The position numbers were made by a program, and so were the translations under genes. A DNA stretch of 64,000 bases. Origin: a bacterium (GTDB taxonomy: Bacteria; Planctomycetota; UBA1135; UBA2386). Positions 1 to 8,888 of this stretch are shown in pieces. The notes under the pieces are model-generated. The model made no database searches. It was not told the DNA's origin and saw only the letters and a list, made by a program, of their open reading frames with translations. The stretch is from NCBI GenBank assembly GCA_024743115.1, contig JANSXC010000020.1, forward strand, positions 1 to 64,000, in the 5' to 3' direction. The stretch's first letter is position 1; each line of letters starts with the position of its first letter.

Positions 1-20
1 CCCCCCCCCCCCCCCCCCCC
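1..20. repeat. Poly-C run at the window edge
   Basis: The first 20 bases are all C, followed at once by ordinary high-GC sequence. Nothing comparable occurs elsewhere in the window. A pure homopolymer exactly at the edge suggests a contig end or sequencing artefact (inference). Confidence 0.7.
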
Positions 21-51
21 ACGACCCTACGGGATATCGTGGCAGGCGGCC

Positions 52-78
52 AGCGCGCCAGAGCCCGCGGGGCGCGCT
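52..78 (-). terminator. Hairpin after the ELWxTDGT-repeat gene
   Basis: An 8-bp perfect inverted repeat (agcgcgcc at 52-59, ggcgcgct at 71-78) with an 11-nt loop begins at the stop codon of the minus-strand gene 78-3170. It is very GC-rich but lacks a clear T-tract, so it may be a terminator or an mRNA 3'-end stabiliser. Confidence 0.5.
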
Positions 79-3000
79 CACTGTCCGACTTGGTTGATCA
101 CCGCGTCGGTCGCGATCACGTTGCCCTGGATGTCGACGAACACGGTCTGCACGCCGTAGATCACCCCATTGAATGCTTGGCTGGCCGGAATGGCGAACAC
201 AGACGAGTTGGTCGAACCCGCGAAGGCCGCCGCCGTGATTGCGGTGTTGGGGTTGATCCAGGCCTTGCAGCCGAAGAACGGCACCGGGTCGTTGCCCACT
301 GGCTCGCCCCAGACCACGAAGCCCAGGCCGTTGTCCGGTCCGCCAAACGAGTGCCACGCGGTGTTCTGGCCCGGGATCGGCGGCGTCGTGCGCGTGCGGG
401 CACGGCCGTCGCAGCTCGTGCCGACCACGGATGCGATTGCCGTGCTCGGGCGGAACCGATGGGGTTCCCAGCCCCCGGCGGGGGCGTCGAAGCCGAACAC
501 GAGGTCGAGTCCGATGAGCGTCGGGTCCTCCCATTCGCCCGCGAACTGCCGCTCGGGGAACAAGGTCTCCGCATCGAGTTCGTAGACCACCGGCTCGCCT
601 TCGACCTGACCCTCGGCGTGGAAGTAGGTCGTCTCACCGACCTGCACGAACTGATGCGGGCTGGCCGATTCGTGGCCTTCTAGAATGTCGATGACCAGCC
701 CCTGGGTGGCGTCGACGGCGCCGAGTTCGTTGCCTTCGAGCAAGGTTTCGATCTCCAGGAGCCAGGCATCGCGCACGATGCCGACGTTCTCCTCGCTCGC
801 GTTGGAGCCCGCCGTTCCGGTGTTCAGATCCGCGATGAGTGTCGGGTTACCCTGGGCGTCGAGCGTGTAGGGCTCCTCGCCGAAGGGGTTGGGGAACGAC
901 TGGTCCATGAGCAGGATCAGTGGCAAGTTCACGAGCAGTCGGAAGAACTCGCTCGGCGACAGGAGGAAGCGGACGAGGAAGCTGTTCACGAGGTCCGCCA
1001 GTTCTTCGATCTCGTAGGTCGTGTCGCTGAGCTCGTCGATGGTCAGGCGGAAGATCTTGCGGTTGCCACCCTGCTGCGCCTCGAAGAGCAGTTCGAGGCC
1101 GTCGCGATCGGCGGCGAAGCGGCGCGGGCCGCTACCGAACGAGCCGGCTTCGAGGTCCCGGATCAGTACCGTCGAGGTGCCGTCGAACGAGTGCAGCTCG
1201 GTGCCCGTGACGCCGTCGTTGGCCGAGAAGATGATGAAGTTGGCGCCCGTGACGGGGTCGATCATCTTCGTCAGGTTGTTGGGGAAGCTGGAGGACGTGC
1301 CGGGGCGGACGTCGAAGATCTGAACGCCCGGGATGCCGTTGGTCGCCACGACGATCTCTTCGCCTTCGGCGTTCGAACGCGCGATCATTACGATCGTCTG
1401 GTGGTCGAACCGGGTGAGCTGGATCGGGTTCGAGCCCGTGAAACCCGACCGGATGTCGGCGACGAGTTGGGCCGGGCCGCCCGCCGTTGAGCGGAAGAGT
1501 TCGCGCCCGACGACGGGATCGACGGCGGTCCAGTAGGCGGTGTCGTCTACGACGGTCAGTTCGCGCGGCGTGCTGCCATCGGGTCCCGCAACGACTTCGA
1601 TCGCGGTCGCGGTCTGGCCGTCGTAGAAGAAGACCTCGGTGCCCGTCGCTGCGGTCGTCGCGATGAAGAAGAAGGACTGCACGCCGACGCCGCGGAAGAA
1701 GCGCGGGCTGCTGTTGCCGCTCGAGATACGCGGATCGAGATCGTGCGTGACCGTGCCGGCTACCGTGCCGTCGGTCTCGTGCAGTTCGATGCCGACCGTG
1801 CTGTTCGCGCGGAAGAGCAGGTTGCTGCCGCAGCAGAACAGCTCGGCTGGCTCGGAGAAATCGGCGCCGGGTAGCAGGTCCGTGAGGCGGGTCGTGCCCG
1901 CGGCCGTGCCGTTCGTCACGAAGAGTTCTTCGCCTTCGGCGAGCGTGCGGGCCGCGAAGAACACGAGGTTGCCGCAGCACGTGAACTGGTCAGGCAGCGA
2001 CGGCCGGAACCCAGGGTTGAGGTCCAGCAGCTGCCGGGTGCCAGCTGCGGTGCCGTCGGAGACATGCGGCTCGGTCTGGGCGCTGATGTCGGAGTTCGCT
2101 GCGAAGTAGAGCAGGTTGCCGCAGCTCGCGAGCTCGAGCGGATTCGACGAAGAGGTGCCGGGGAGCAGATCGGCGACAAGTGTGGTGCCGGCCGGAGTGC
2201 CGTCGGTCTTGAACAGCTCGCGGCCGTTCGCATCCGAGACCCCCGAGAAGAACAGCTCGCTCCCGTGGCTGCAGAGCGAGCGTGGGATGCTGGAAGCTGC
2301 TCCTGCGCGCAGGTCGGTGAGGCGGAACGTTCCTGCGGCGGTGCCGTTCGAGGTGAATAGCTCCAGCCCGGTCGCGCCGTCCTCACCGCGGAAGTAGATC
2401 CGGCCGTTGTGGCAGACCATCGGCTCCGAAGCGTCCACGCCGTCCCCGTTCGGGTTGATGTCAGCGACCGGGATCGTGCCCGCGGGCGTGCCGTTGCTGC
2501 GCCAGAGTTCGACGCCGTTGGTGCCGTCGTCGGCCGCGAAGAATACGAAGTTGCCGCAGCACACGAACGGGTGGGCCGTGTCGCTGTCGGGGGCGGAGCT
2601 CGCGTCGCCGGTGAGGATGTCGCGGAGCAGGAACGTGCCGTTGGCGGTGCCGTCGCTGACGTGAGGCTCGCGGCCGCTGCCGTTGACGAACGCCGTGAAG
2701 AAGAGCAGGTTGCCGCACACCGTCAGGTTCTCGGGCGCCGAGCCGGGCGCGCCCGGGTCGATGTCGGCGACGAGTACCGTACCGGCAGCCGTGCCGTTCG
2801 TCTTGAACAGCTCCGAGCCGCTCACCGGAGTGCTCGCCCGGAAGTAGACCTCGCCCTGGAACAGCACGAGATCCCGCGGCTGCGAGCCCGTCCGGCCCGG
2901 GAACAGATCGACGAGCGGGGCCGGACCCGTGGGAGTGGTTACCCAAAGCTCGCGGCCGATCGTCGGATCGGTTGCGACGAAGACGCAGGTGCCGTTCGGC

Positions 3001-3170
3001 AGTTCGACGCCGGCTGCCGGATTCGAGCCCCGCGGTGCTGCGGTGTTCTCGAGGTCGAAGAGGATCTGCGGCGCCGATTGGCTGCGTACCGCGGGAGCGG
3101 TCAGCAGGGCGCACAAAAAAGCGGAGAGAAGAAGAGTGCCGCCGGGCTGGCGGGGTTCGATCGGTCGCAT
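78..3170 (-). CDS. Secreted ELWxTDGT-repeat protein with lineage-type C-terminal domain
   Basis: A 1030-residue protein with an N-terminal signal peptide (hydrophobic core about residues 12-28, ending near APAVRS). Residues about 60-700 are tandem repeats of roughly 50 residues. At least eight carry the NGTxAGT/DGTxAGT signature preceded by ELF, ELW or EPHV, as in the ELWxTDGT repeat family of predicted beta-propeller surface proteins. The C-terminal 120 residues start with GTSCDG and contain a later FGC, resembling the tails of other secreted proteins here. AGGA lies 8 nt before the ATG. A hairpin follows the stop. It is probably an exported surface protein; its ligand is unknown. Repeat recognition is direct; the cell-surface role is inference. 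Confidence 0.85.
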   Translation of the reverse strand: MRPIEPRQPGGTLLLSAFLCALLTAPAVRSQSAPQILFDLENTAAPRGSNPAAGVELPNGTCVFVATDPTIGRELWVTTPTGPAPLVDLFPGRTGSQPRDLVLFQGEVYFRASTPVSGSELFKTNGTAAGTVLVADIDPGAPGSAPENLTVCGNLLFFTAFVNGSGREPHVSDGTANGTFLLRDILTGDASSAPDSDTAHPFVCCGNFVFFAADDGTNGVELWRSNGTPAGTIPVADINPNGDGVDASEPMVCHNGRIYFRGEDGATGLELFTSNGTAAGTFRLTDLRAGAASSIPRSLCSHGSELFFSGVSDANGRELFKTDGTPAGTTLVADLLPGTSSSNPLELASCGNLLYFAANSDISAQTEPHVSDGTAAGTRQLLDLNPGFRPSLPDQFTCCGNLVFFAARTLAEGEELFVTNGTAAGTTRLTDLLPGADFSEPAELFCCGSNLLFRANSTVGIELHETDGTVAGTVTHDLDPRISSGNSSPRFFRGVGVQSFFFIATTAATGTEVFFYDGQTATAIEVVAGPDGSTPRELTVVDDTAYWTAVDPVVGRELFRSTAGGPAQLVADIRSGFTGSNPIQLTRFDHQTIVMIARSNAEGEEIVVATNGIPGVQIFDVRPGTSSSFPNNLTKMIDPVTGANFIIFSANDGVTGTELHSFDGTSTVLIRDLEAGSFGSGPRRFAADRDGLELLFEAQQGGNRKIFRLTIDELSDTTYEIEELADLVNSFLVRFLLSPSEFFRLLVNLPLILLMDQSFPNPFGEEPYTLDAQGNPTLIADLNTGTAGSNASEENVGIVRDAWLLEIETLLEGNELGAVDATQGLVIDILEGHESASPHQFVQVGETTYFHAEGQVEGEPVVYELDAETLFPERQFAGEWEDPTLIGLDLVFGFDAPAGGWEPHRFRPSTAIASVVGTSCDGRARTRTTPPIPGQNTAWHSFGGPDNGLGFVVWGEPVGNDPVPFFGCKAWINPNTAITAAAFAGSTNSSVFAIPASQAFNGVIYGVQTVFVDIQGNVIATDAVINQVGQ

Positions 3171-3299
3171 GGGAAGTCCTTGCTCGGTGAGTTCCTGGCG
3201 CCATGCGGCCGCGTGGGTTCGTGAGGGATCACGATTCTCGTTCTTTTTCGATCAGGCCGGCCCCCGGTGATGGCGAACCGAGGCGTTCGAACTCGCTGA

Positions 3300-4790
3300 G
3301 TGCGCTATCGTGCGGGCGTGAAGCGCACCATTCTCGACGTCGGCCCCGGTGGCGCGGTCCGGCTGCTCCTTGCAGCGTTGGCATCACTGCCCGGGTTGCT
3401 CGCTCAGGAATCGGTGCCTGCGAAGACGCTGCCGGTTCCGGGCGAGGTGTTCGAAGTTCGCGGTTGCGCGGCGTTCCTCATCCGCCCAGCCGACGCCCGC
3501 AACGCGGAATCGTCCGGCGGCACGCCGTGGGTGTTCTATGCGCCGACGCTGAAAGGGCTGCCGTCGAAGGCCGAGACCTGGATGTTCGGCCGCCTGCTCG
3601 CCGCGGGCGTCGCGATCGCGGGGATCGACGTCGGCGAGTCGTACGGCAGCCCGGCGGGACGGGCGCTGTATCAGGCGCTGTACGACGAGCTGACGAAGCG
3701 ACGTGGGTTCGCGCGCCGGGCCTGCCTGCTGGCCCGCAGTCGCGGCGGACTGATGCTCTACGGCTGGGCCGCTGAGCACCCCGATGCCGTCGCCGGCATT
3801 GCGGGGATCTATCCGGTCTGCAATCTCGTGAGCTACCCCGGGATCGAGCGGGCTTGTGGAGCGTTCGGGATGACACCGGGCGAGCTGCGCGGTGCGCTGT
3901 CCGACCACAATCCCATCGAACGGCTCGCGCCGCTCGCGCACGCCGCCGTACCGATCTTCCATCTCCACGGGGATCGCGATCACATCGTGCCGCTCGCTCC
4001 CAACTCGGCCTTGGTTCACGAGCGCTACCTGCGGCTCGGTGGTGCCATGCGGCTCGAGACGGTCGCGGGACGCGGGCACGACATGTGGCGGGGTTGGTTT
4101 CAGAGCGCGGCGCTCACGGACTTCGTGATCGAGCATGCCCGCGGCCGCAACGGTCGGACTGCGGGCCGGATCGACTTCGCCGCGGCGGGGCCACCGCGTG
4201 GGGCGGTGCGGTTGGTGGGCCCCGAACGTTCGATCCTGGTGCCGGAGAAGGCGGAGGTGCCGTGTCGATGGCGATTCGCGGATGGCGTGCTGACGGCTTC
4301 GCCGCAGTGGGACAGTGTGATCACGCCGACACCGTATGCGGACTTCCGGCTGCACGTGGAGTTCAACGTCAACGCCGGCGATAGCGACAACCCGGAGGCG
4401 AACGGCAACTCGGGGATCTACATCCAGCAGCGCTACGAGGTGCAGATCCTCGACTCCCATGGCGTCGCCGCCGCGGACTACAAAGCCAGCTACTGCGGCA
4501 GCCTCTATCGGCTGCGCCAGCCAGATCGCATCGCGTGCCTGCCGGCGGGTGAGTGGCAGACGTTCGACATCGTGTTCCGCGCGGCGCGCTACGATGGCGA
4601 TCAGAAGGTCCAGAACGCGCGGATCACGGTCTACCAGAACCGGCAGCTGCTCCACGACGATGTCGAGCTGCCGCGGAAGACGGGCGCCGGCAAGCCCGAG
4701 GGGCCCGAGCCGCGACCCATCAAGCTGCAGGGCCACCACAACGAAGTGCGGTTCCGGAACGTCTGGGTGCTGCCGCTCGAACTCGACTGA
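3300..4790 (+). CDS. Secreted alpha/beta hydrolase fused to a DUF1080 domain
   Basis: A 496-residue protein with two modules. Residues about 45-275 look like an alpha/beta hydrolase: a nucleophile-elbow-like LARSRGGL, an acid in GDRDHIVPL and a histidine in GRGHDMW, in the right order. Residues about 285-496 match DUF1080 (3-keto-disaccharide hydrolase/LamG-like), with NGNSGIYIQQRYEVQILDS-type core and a final VRFRNVWV. The start is GTG at 3300 or GTG at 3318; the second leaves a cleaner signal peptide ending LPGLLAQ. DUF1080 proteins in Planctomycetota act on oxidised sugars or bind glycans outside the cytoplasm. A secreted glycan esterase or peptidase-like enzyme is a reasonable guess; the substrate is unknown. 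Confidence 0.8.
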   Translation: MRYRAGVKRTILDVGPGGAVRLLLAALASLPGLLAQESVPAKTLPVPGEVFEVRGCAAFLIRPADARNAESSGGTPWVFYAPTLKGLPSKAETWMFGRLLAAGVAIAGIDVGESYGSPAGRALYQALYDELTKRRGFARRACLLARSRGGLMLYGWAAEHPDAVAGIAGIYPVCNLVSYPGIERACGAFGMTPGELRGALSDHNPIERLAPLAHAAVPIFHLHGDRDHIVPLAPNSALVHERYLRLGGAMRLETVAGRGHDMWRGWFQSAALTDFVIEHARGRNGRTAGRIDFAAAGPPRGAVRLVGPERSILVPEKAEVPCRWRFADGVLTASPQWDSVITPTPYADFRLHVEFNVNAGDSDNPEANGNSGIYIQQRYEVQILDSHGVAAADYKASYCGSLYRLRQPDRIACLPAGEWQTFDIVFRAARYDGDQKVQNARITVYQNRQLLHDDVELPRKTGAGKPEGPEPRPIKLQGHHNEVRFRNVWVLPLELD

Positions 4791-4850
4791 TCCGGGCCTG
4801 CTGCTGGGATCCACTTGTTCGGGATGGCCGCAGCCCATCAGATTCTCGCC

Positions 4851-5771
4851 ATGTCGTGGGCTCGCGTGTTGCTGTGCGGCGTCCTGTTGGCGGGTACCGC
4901 CGGGGCGCACGATCTGTTCCTCAAGTTCGATTCCTGGTTCCTGTCGCCGGACAGCGAGGCCGAGGTCGACCTGTTCAACGGCACGTTCGGTCGCAGTGAC
5001 AACGTCATTACCCGCGATCGCATGCTCGATGTCTCGATCGTGAGGGCCGACGGGCAGCGCGAGCACCCGGACGAATCGCAGTGGCGCGACGTCGGGCAGC
5101 GCACGCGTCTCGGGTTTCGCACCGGTGGGAGCGGCACCTATCTCCTGGGGGTGTCGACGAAGGCGCGCATGATCGAGATGACCGGTGAGGAGTTCGATGG
5201 CTATCTCGAGCATGATGGCGTGCTCGACGTGCTCGAGGCCCGGCGCGGAGCCGGCACGCTCGGCACCGCGGCGCGCGAGCGGTATTCCAAGCACGTCAAG
5301 GCGATTGCGCAGGTGGGCCCCGTGACGACCGGGGCGGCACTCGAAGCGCTCGGCTACCCGATCGAGATCGTGCCGTTGTCGAATCCATACGAGTTGCAGG
5401 TCGGCGACTTCCTGCCCATTCGGGTTGAAGAACGCGGACAGCCGCTCGCGGGGCAGCTGGTCTACGCGAGTCATGGCGCGCATCACGTGCACGACGAGAG
5501 CGGCAACCACGTCGAGGCGTTTCGTGGGCGGACCGACGAGTCGGGGCAGGTCGCCATCCCGCTCGAGGCTGCCGGGCCGTGGTACGTCCGCCTCATCCGG
5601 ATGGTCCCGTGTCCGGAGGAGCAGGACGTCGACTACGAGTCGAACTGGGCGACGCTCACGTTCGAGATGCGCCCCGCGGAGTCGGCGCCCGGCCCGTGGC
5701 TCTGGATCGCGGTACCAGTGGTGTTGCTCGTGCTGGCGATCGGGTTGGTGTTCCGCCGTCGCGCAGGCTGA
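4851..5771 (+). CDS. DUF4198-type exported protein with C-terminal membrane anchor
   Basis: From ATG 4851 the product is 306 residues: a signal peptide (SWARVLLCGVLLAGTAGA), then HDLFLKF at the mature N-terminus, which is typical of DUF4198/NikM-like periplasmic proteins, then a beta-rich body, and a C-terminal transmembrane helix (PWLWIAVPVVLLVLAIG) ending in RRR. In-frame upstream starts (TTG 4815, ATG 4824) would only lengthen the leader. DUF4198 proteins often accompany nickel or cobalt uptake or act as carriers, and the histidine that opens the mature protein fits metal binding. No transporter is adjacent, so the function is unproven. It follows the hydrolase-DUF1080 gene by 60 bp on the same strand. 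Confidence 0.75.
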   Translation: MSWARVLLCGVLLAGTAGAHDLFLKFDSWFLSPDSEAEVDLFNGTFGRSDNVITRDRMLDVSIVRADGQREHPDESQWRDVGQRTRLGFRTGGSGTYLLGVSTKARMIEMTGEEFDGYLEHDGVLDVLEARRGAGTLGTAARERYSKHVKAIAQVGPVTTGAALEALGYPIEIVPLSNPYELQVGDFLPIRVEERGQPLAGQLVYASHGAHHVHDESGNHVEAFRGRTDESGQVAIPLEAAGPWYVRLIRMVPCPEEQDVDYESNWATLTFEMRPAESAPGPWLWIAVPVVLLVLAIGLVFRRRAG

Positions 5772-5787
5772 ACCGCGGCGGAGTGAT

Positions 5788-7050
5788 TCAACGCCAGCCG
5801 GCGAACTCGACCGGGGGCTCGATGCCGAGCTCTCGCGCCATGTGTTCGACCATGTCGGCGAACTCGGCCGCTGCGGTGGTGCGCCCGGCGGCGCGCAGCG
5901 TGCGGACCGCGTGGACGCCCGTTGCGAACCGCAGCGAGGTCGTCATGACATGCTCGCCCGGCGCGCGGCTGTGGCCGCTGCGATGACTGCTCCTGGCCCG
6001 GCTCTGCCACTCGCTCAAGAACGTCGCCATGACGCCCGGGTGCGTCGCCATCGGATGACGCTCTTCGCCGTGGACGAGGAGCTGTTTGAAGTGCAGCAGT
6101 TCGGCGAGGTCGCGGCGTTCGGGGGGTGACAGTTCCACGCCGACGCGCAGCATGACGTCCGTGATCGCCGCGACGTTCGATTCCGCGAGTCGTCCCGGCC
6201 GCGGCGCTTCGACCACGGCAGCCGCGGCACCGCGATCGTTCGCCGATCGTGCGGCGGGCGCGGGGAGTGCCAGTCGCAGAGAGCGCGCCGCGCTGGACCA
6301 CGCGTGCCAGTCGATCGCGCGAGGGTCGCGGAGCGTGTTTCCGAAGTCGTGCACGAGCTGCGCCAGAGAGCGGCGCGGATCCGTGGTTGTCGTGCGGGCG
6401 AGCGCGAGTTCGGCACGGTGGCGAAGATCGAAGAGCTCGAACTGGCTCGCGAGCATCGGGCGCCGCACGTGTTGCGGCAGGTGTGTGGCCCACTCGAGGT
6501 CGGTGAGGATCTCGTGACCGGCATTCACGAACTCCGGTTCGATCGTCGTCGGCGGCAGAGCGGCGGCGTGCGCGCGTCGCGGCGAGAGGCCGCCCGCCGC
6601 CGGGAGTCGGGACTCGGGCTCGTTCGCCGTGACGCCGAGACGTTCGACGCCGCGGCCGGCGAAGAAGCCCGCGATCCAGACCGCGGCGATGGTGGCTGCC
6701 GCGAGCGCGGGTCGAACGCCGGGGGCGCGATGCCAGGCCCATCGGGGAGCGGCATCCTGCGTGCCGAGGTCGGCCAGTGCGCGCGACCGGCGCTCGGCCA
6801 GGCCGCGGCGCACACGGTCCGCGAGATCGGTGCCAGCCCGGTGGGGCGGCAGATTGTGGGTGGCCCGCGACAGCCGGGCGAGGTCCCGCGCTTCCTGCAT
6901 GCAGGTCACGCAACTCTTGAGGTGGCCCTGCACCAGGCCGCGTTCCTTCGCGGTCAGTCGGCCGTCGACGAAGTCGTTGATCCGGCTGCGGACGCGGGGG
7001 CACCTCGGTGGCGTGTCCCGGTGGCCGCGTGGTGATCGGTCGGCGTTCAT
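5788..7050 (-). CDS. Zinc-finger anti-sigma factor
   Basis: A 420-residue protein. Residues about 20-60 hold an anti-sigma zinc-finger signature (INDFVDGRLT followed by HLKSCVTC, i.e. HxxxCxxC). A single transmembrane helix follows (ALAAATIAAVWIAGFFAG, about 150-168) with a large, mostly helical extracytoplasmic part. The gene overlaps the upstream ECF sigma gene by 4 bp (ATGA), the standard arrangement for a sigma factor and its membrane-bound inhibitor. It presumably holds the sigma factor at the membrane until an envelope signal triggers release. The sensory domain resembles nothing I recognise. Confidence 0.85.
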   Translation of the reverse strand: MNADRSPRGHRDTPPRCPRVRSRINDFVDGRLTAKERGLVQGHLKSCVTCMQEARDLARLSRATHNLPPHRAGTDLADRVRRGLAERRSRALADLGTQDAAPRWAWHRAPGVRPALAAATIAAVWIAGFFAGRGVERLGVTANEPESRLPAAGGLSPRRAHAAALPPTTIEPEFVNAGHEILTDLEWATHLPQHVRRPMLASQFELFDLRHRAELALARTTTTDPRRSLAQLVHDFGNTLRDPRAIDWHAWSSAARSLRLALPAPAARSANDRGAAAAVVEAPRPGRLAESNVAAITDVMLRVGVELSPPERRDLAELLHFKQLLVHGEERHPMATHPGVMATFLSEWQSRARSSHRSGHSRAPGEHVMTTSLRFATGVHAVRTLRAAGRTTAAAEFADMVEHMARELGIEPPVEFAGWR

Positions 7051-7631
7051 CGTGGCAGGTGCTCCTTCAGCGCAACGCGCAGTGCCGAGCGGGCACGGTG
7101 CAATCGGCTGGATACGGTCTTCGGCGAGATGCCCAGCACCTCACCGATCGCCTCGTAGCTCATGCTCTCGCCGTCGCGCAGCAGGAAGACCGTGCGATAC
7201 GGTTCGGGTAGTTGCTGCAGAGCATCCTCGAGCGCGATCTGGAACTCGCGATGTTCCGCGGTCGTCACGGCCGCCGGGGCGACGTCGGGACGGGTGATCT
7301 GGCTCGCCCGCTTGCGGCGCCGGCCCTCGCGGCGCAGCAGGTCGAGGCCGAGGTTGCGCGCGATGGCGAAGAGCCACACCGGCACCGGCCACTCGGGATC
7401 GTACCGGTGTGCCTCGTGCAGAGCCCGCACGAGCACTTCCTGAACGAGGTCCTCTGCCCAGGCGCGATCGCGCACGAGTCGCACCAGAAAGCCGCAGAGC
7501 CGCTCGCCGAAGCGTTCGACGAACGCATCGACAGCGGCAGGCTCGCCGCTGGCTGCGCGGTCGAGTAACGCCTCGTCCTCGACGTCGCGCCAGGCCATTC
7601 GGGATCCGGTGGTCCAGTGCTCGGCCGTCAT
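7047..7631 (-). CDS. ECF-family RNA polymerase sigma factor
   Basis: A 194-residue protein with sigma region 2 (RDRAWAEDLVQEVLVRALHEA, then PVWLFAIARNLGLDLLRREGRRRKR) and region 4 (LPEPYRTVFLLRDGESMSYEAIGEVLGISPKTVSSRLHRAR, a clear helix-turn-helix). Length and order match stand-alone ECF sigma-70 factors. The stop codon overlaps the start of the anti-sigma gene, implying translational coupling. The regulon cannot be read from the sequence. Confidence 0.93.
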   Translation of the reverse strand: MTAEHWTTGSRMAWRDVEDEALLDRAASGEPAAVDAFVERFGERLCGFLVRLVRDRAWAEDLVQEVLVRALHEAHRYDPEWPVPVWLFAIARNLGLDLLRREGRRRKRASQITRPDVAPAAVTTAEHREFQIALEDALQQLPEPYRTVFLLRDGESMSYEAIGEVLGISPKTVSSRLHRARSALRVALKEHLPR

Positions 7632-7680
7632 CGTGAGGTGATCGGATGCCGGTCAGGAGTGGTCGTCGACGTAGGAGGAT

Positions 7681-8367
7681 TCATCGCCGACGGGGAGTGA
7701 TCTTGCCACTGGTCCGGGTCGTACCAGTGCGGTTCGTCGGACTGGTTCGGTGGATTCGTGGCGCCGACGTACGACGCTTGCCGGTGCTGTTCTGGACCGT
7801 TGGATGGCGGCGCTGGGCGGACTTCGCAGCGTCGGTCGACGGCCGTCGGGTCACGGTTCGAGCCGTGCGGCTCACCCGCGAAGAGTCGCCGGTCCGCGCC
7901 GCGTCTGATGCCTTGGCCGAGTCGCGCGCGCGTTCGGCTCCGCCTCGGGCCTTGCGGGGATCGAGCCGCGGCAGGTCGATCGTGCCGCGCGGCATTTCCC
8001 GCCGCATCCGTTCCATCATCTTCTCCACCTCGGCGTGCGGGTCGCCGAACGGCAGCGCGGCTCCCGGCTTGCCGCGGCCCTTGCCGCCGCGCGTGGGGCG
8101 GCCGTTCTCGGTGCGTTCGTCGACGATGGTCCTACCATTTCGGACGACGACCCGATGGGTCACGGAGTGGCTGGAGCGCGATGTCTGCGGGCCGTTCGCG
8201 CGGGCGGTGGCAGACGCCCGCGCGGCGGCGTTGGCCTTGGCCGGCGTGGTTCCGCCGCTGGCCTGGGCGCTGGCGGGAGTGTGCAGCAGCAGGCCCGCAC
8301 CCAGGCAAAGCAGGGTCCAGAGCCGGCGCGATGGGGCGGGGTCGGGCAATTCGGGAGATGGGCTCAT
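7681..8367 (-). CDS. Small secreted low-complexity protein
   Basis: From ATG 8367 the product is 228 residues. It has a signal peptide (SRRLWTLLCLGAGLLLHTPASAQA) followed by an Ala/Thr/Ser/Arg-rich, low-complexity chain. The only ordered-looking parts are a strand motif (THRVVVRNGRTIVDERTENG) and a short amphipathic segment (AEVEKMMERMRREMP). I recognise no family. The reading frame is open upstream into the kinase-like remnant (to 8733), so a 350-residue product is formally possible. However, the internal signal peptide argues for the start given here. It is 49 bp upstream of the ECF sigma gene on the same strand. Confidence 0.6.
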   Translation of the reverse strand: MSPSPELPDPAPSRRLWTLLCLGAGLLLHTPASAQASGGTTPAKANAAARASATARANGPQTSRSSHSVTHRVVVRNGRTIVDERTENGRPTRGGKGRGKPGAALPFGDPHAEVEKMMERMRREMPRGTIDLPRLDPRKARGGAERARDSAKASDAARTGDSSRVSRTARTVTRRPSTDAAKSAQRRHPTVQNSTGKRRTSAPRIHRTSPTNRTGTTRTSGKITPRRR

Positions 8368-8463
8368 GTCGTTCTTCGCTGGTCGTTGTGCCGGCGCGGC
8401 GGGGGCTGGTGCCGCGGTCGTCCGAACTACGTCCCAGGCGCGGCCTTTGCCCCCGCGATCTGA

Positions 8464-8733
8464 ACGATCAAAGCTCCAGGGCGCGCGCCGGGCGCACTCC
8501 GAGGGCGAAATGGCGGCTGTCCGGCGACGAAGGTCGCGCACCTGCTCGATGACAGCGAGATCCAGGACTGCCCGCAGGTTCGCGGTGGCCGCATCACGAG
8601 CCTCGGTTACTTCGTTGACGAACCACGCTCCCGCGCCGAGCAGGGTGAGGGTGGCGGCGGCGATCGTGATTGCGATGGCGCGATTGCGCCGCACCCACTT
8701 CGTCAGGTTGGCGCGCAGGCCGCCGCCGTTCAT
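8464..8733 (-). pseudogene. Remnant of a planctomycete Ser/Thr kinase C-terminus
   Basis: About 90 codons resemble the juxtamembrane end of planctomycete PknB-like kinases: a basic helix (LTKWVRRNRAIAIT), a transmembrane helix (AAATLTLLGAGAWFV), then VLDLAVIEQVRDLRRR, matching the coiled segment found after the membrane helix in those proteins. No catalytic kinase domain lies upstream; the next 150 bp are non-coding before the kelch gene. I read it as the tail of a deleted kinase gene. The alternative is the N-terminus of a longer form of the protein ending at 7681. Confidence 0.4.
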
Positions 8734-8888
8734 GAGACCGGGAATGCGGAGTGGGCTTCGGGGAGCGCGGGCGGCCCGCCGCCCCGTCAAGGGGGAGACG
8801 CGAGCCGCTCCGGCTTCGAAACCTGTTTCCGCAAGAACGGTCAGAATAGCGATCTGGACGGATCGCCGTCGCCGCCATGCAGGTGGGG

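Noticed and set aside
3384..5510. A 708-residue antisense frame across the hydrolase and DUF4198 genes
   Set aside because: No domain is recognisable and it spans two real genes and their gap; a compositional shadow.
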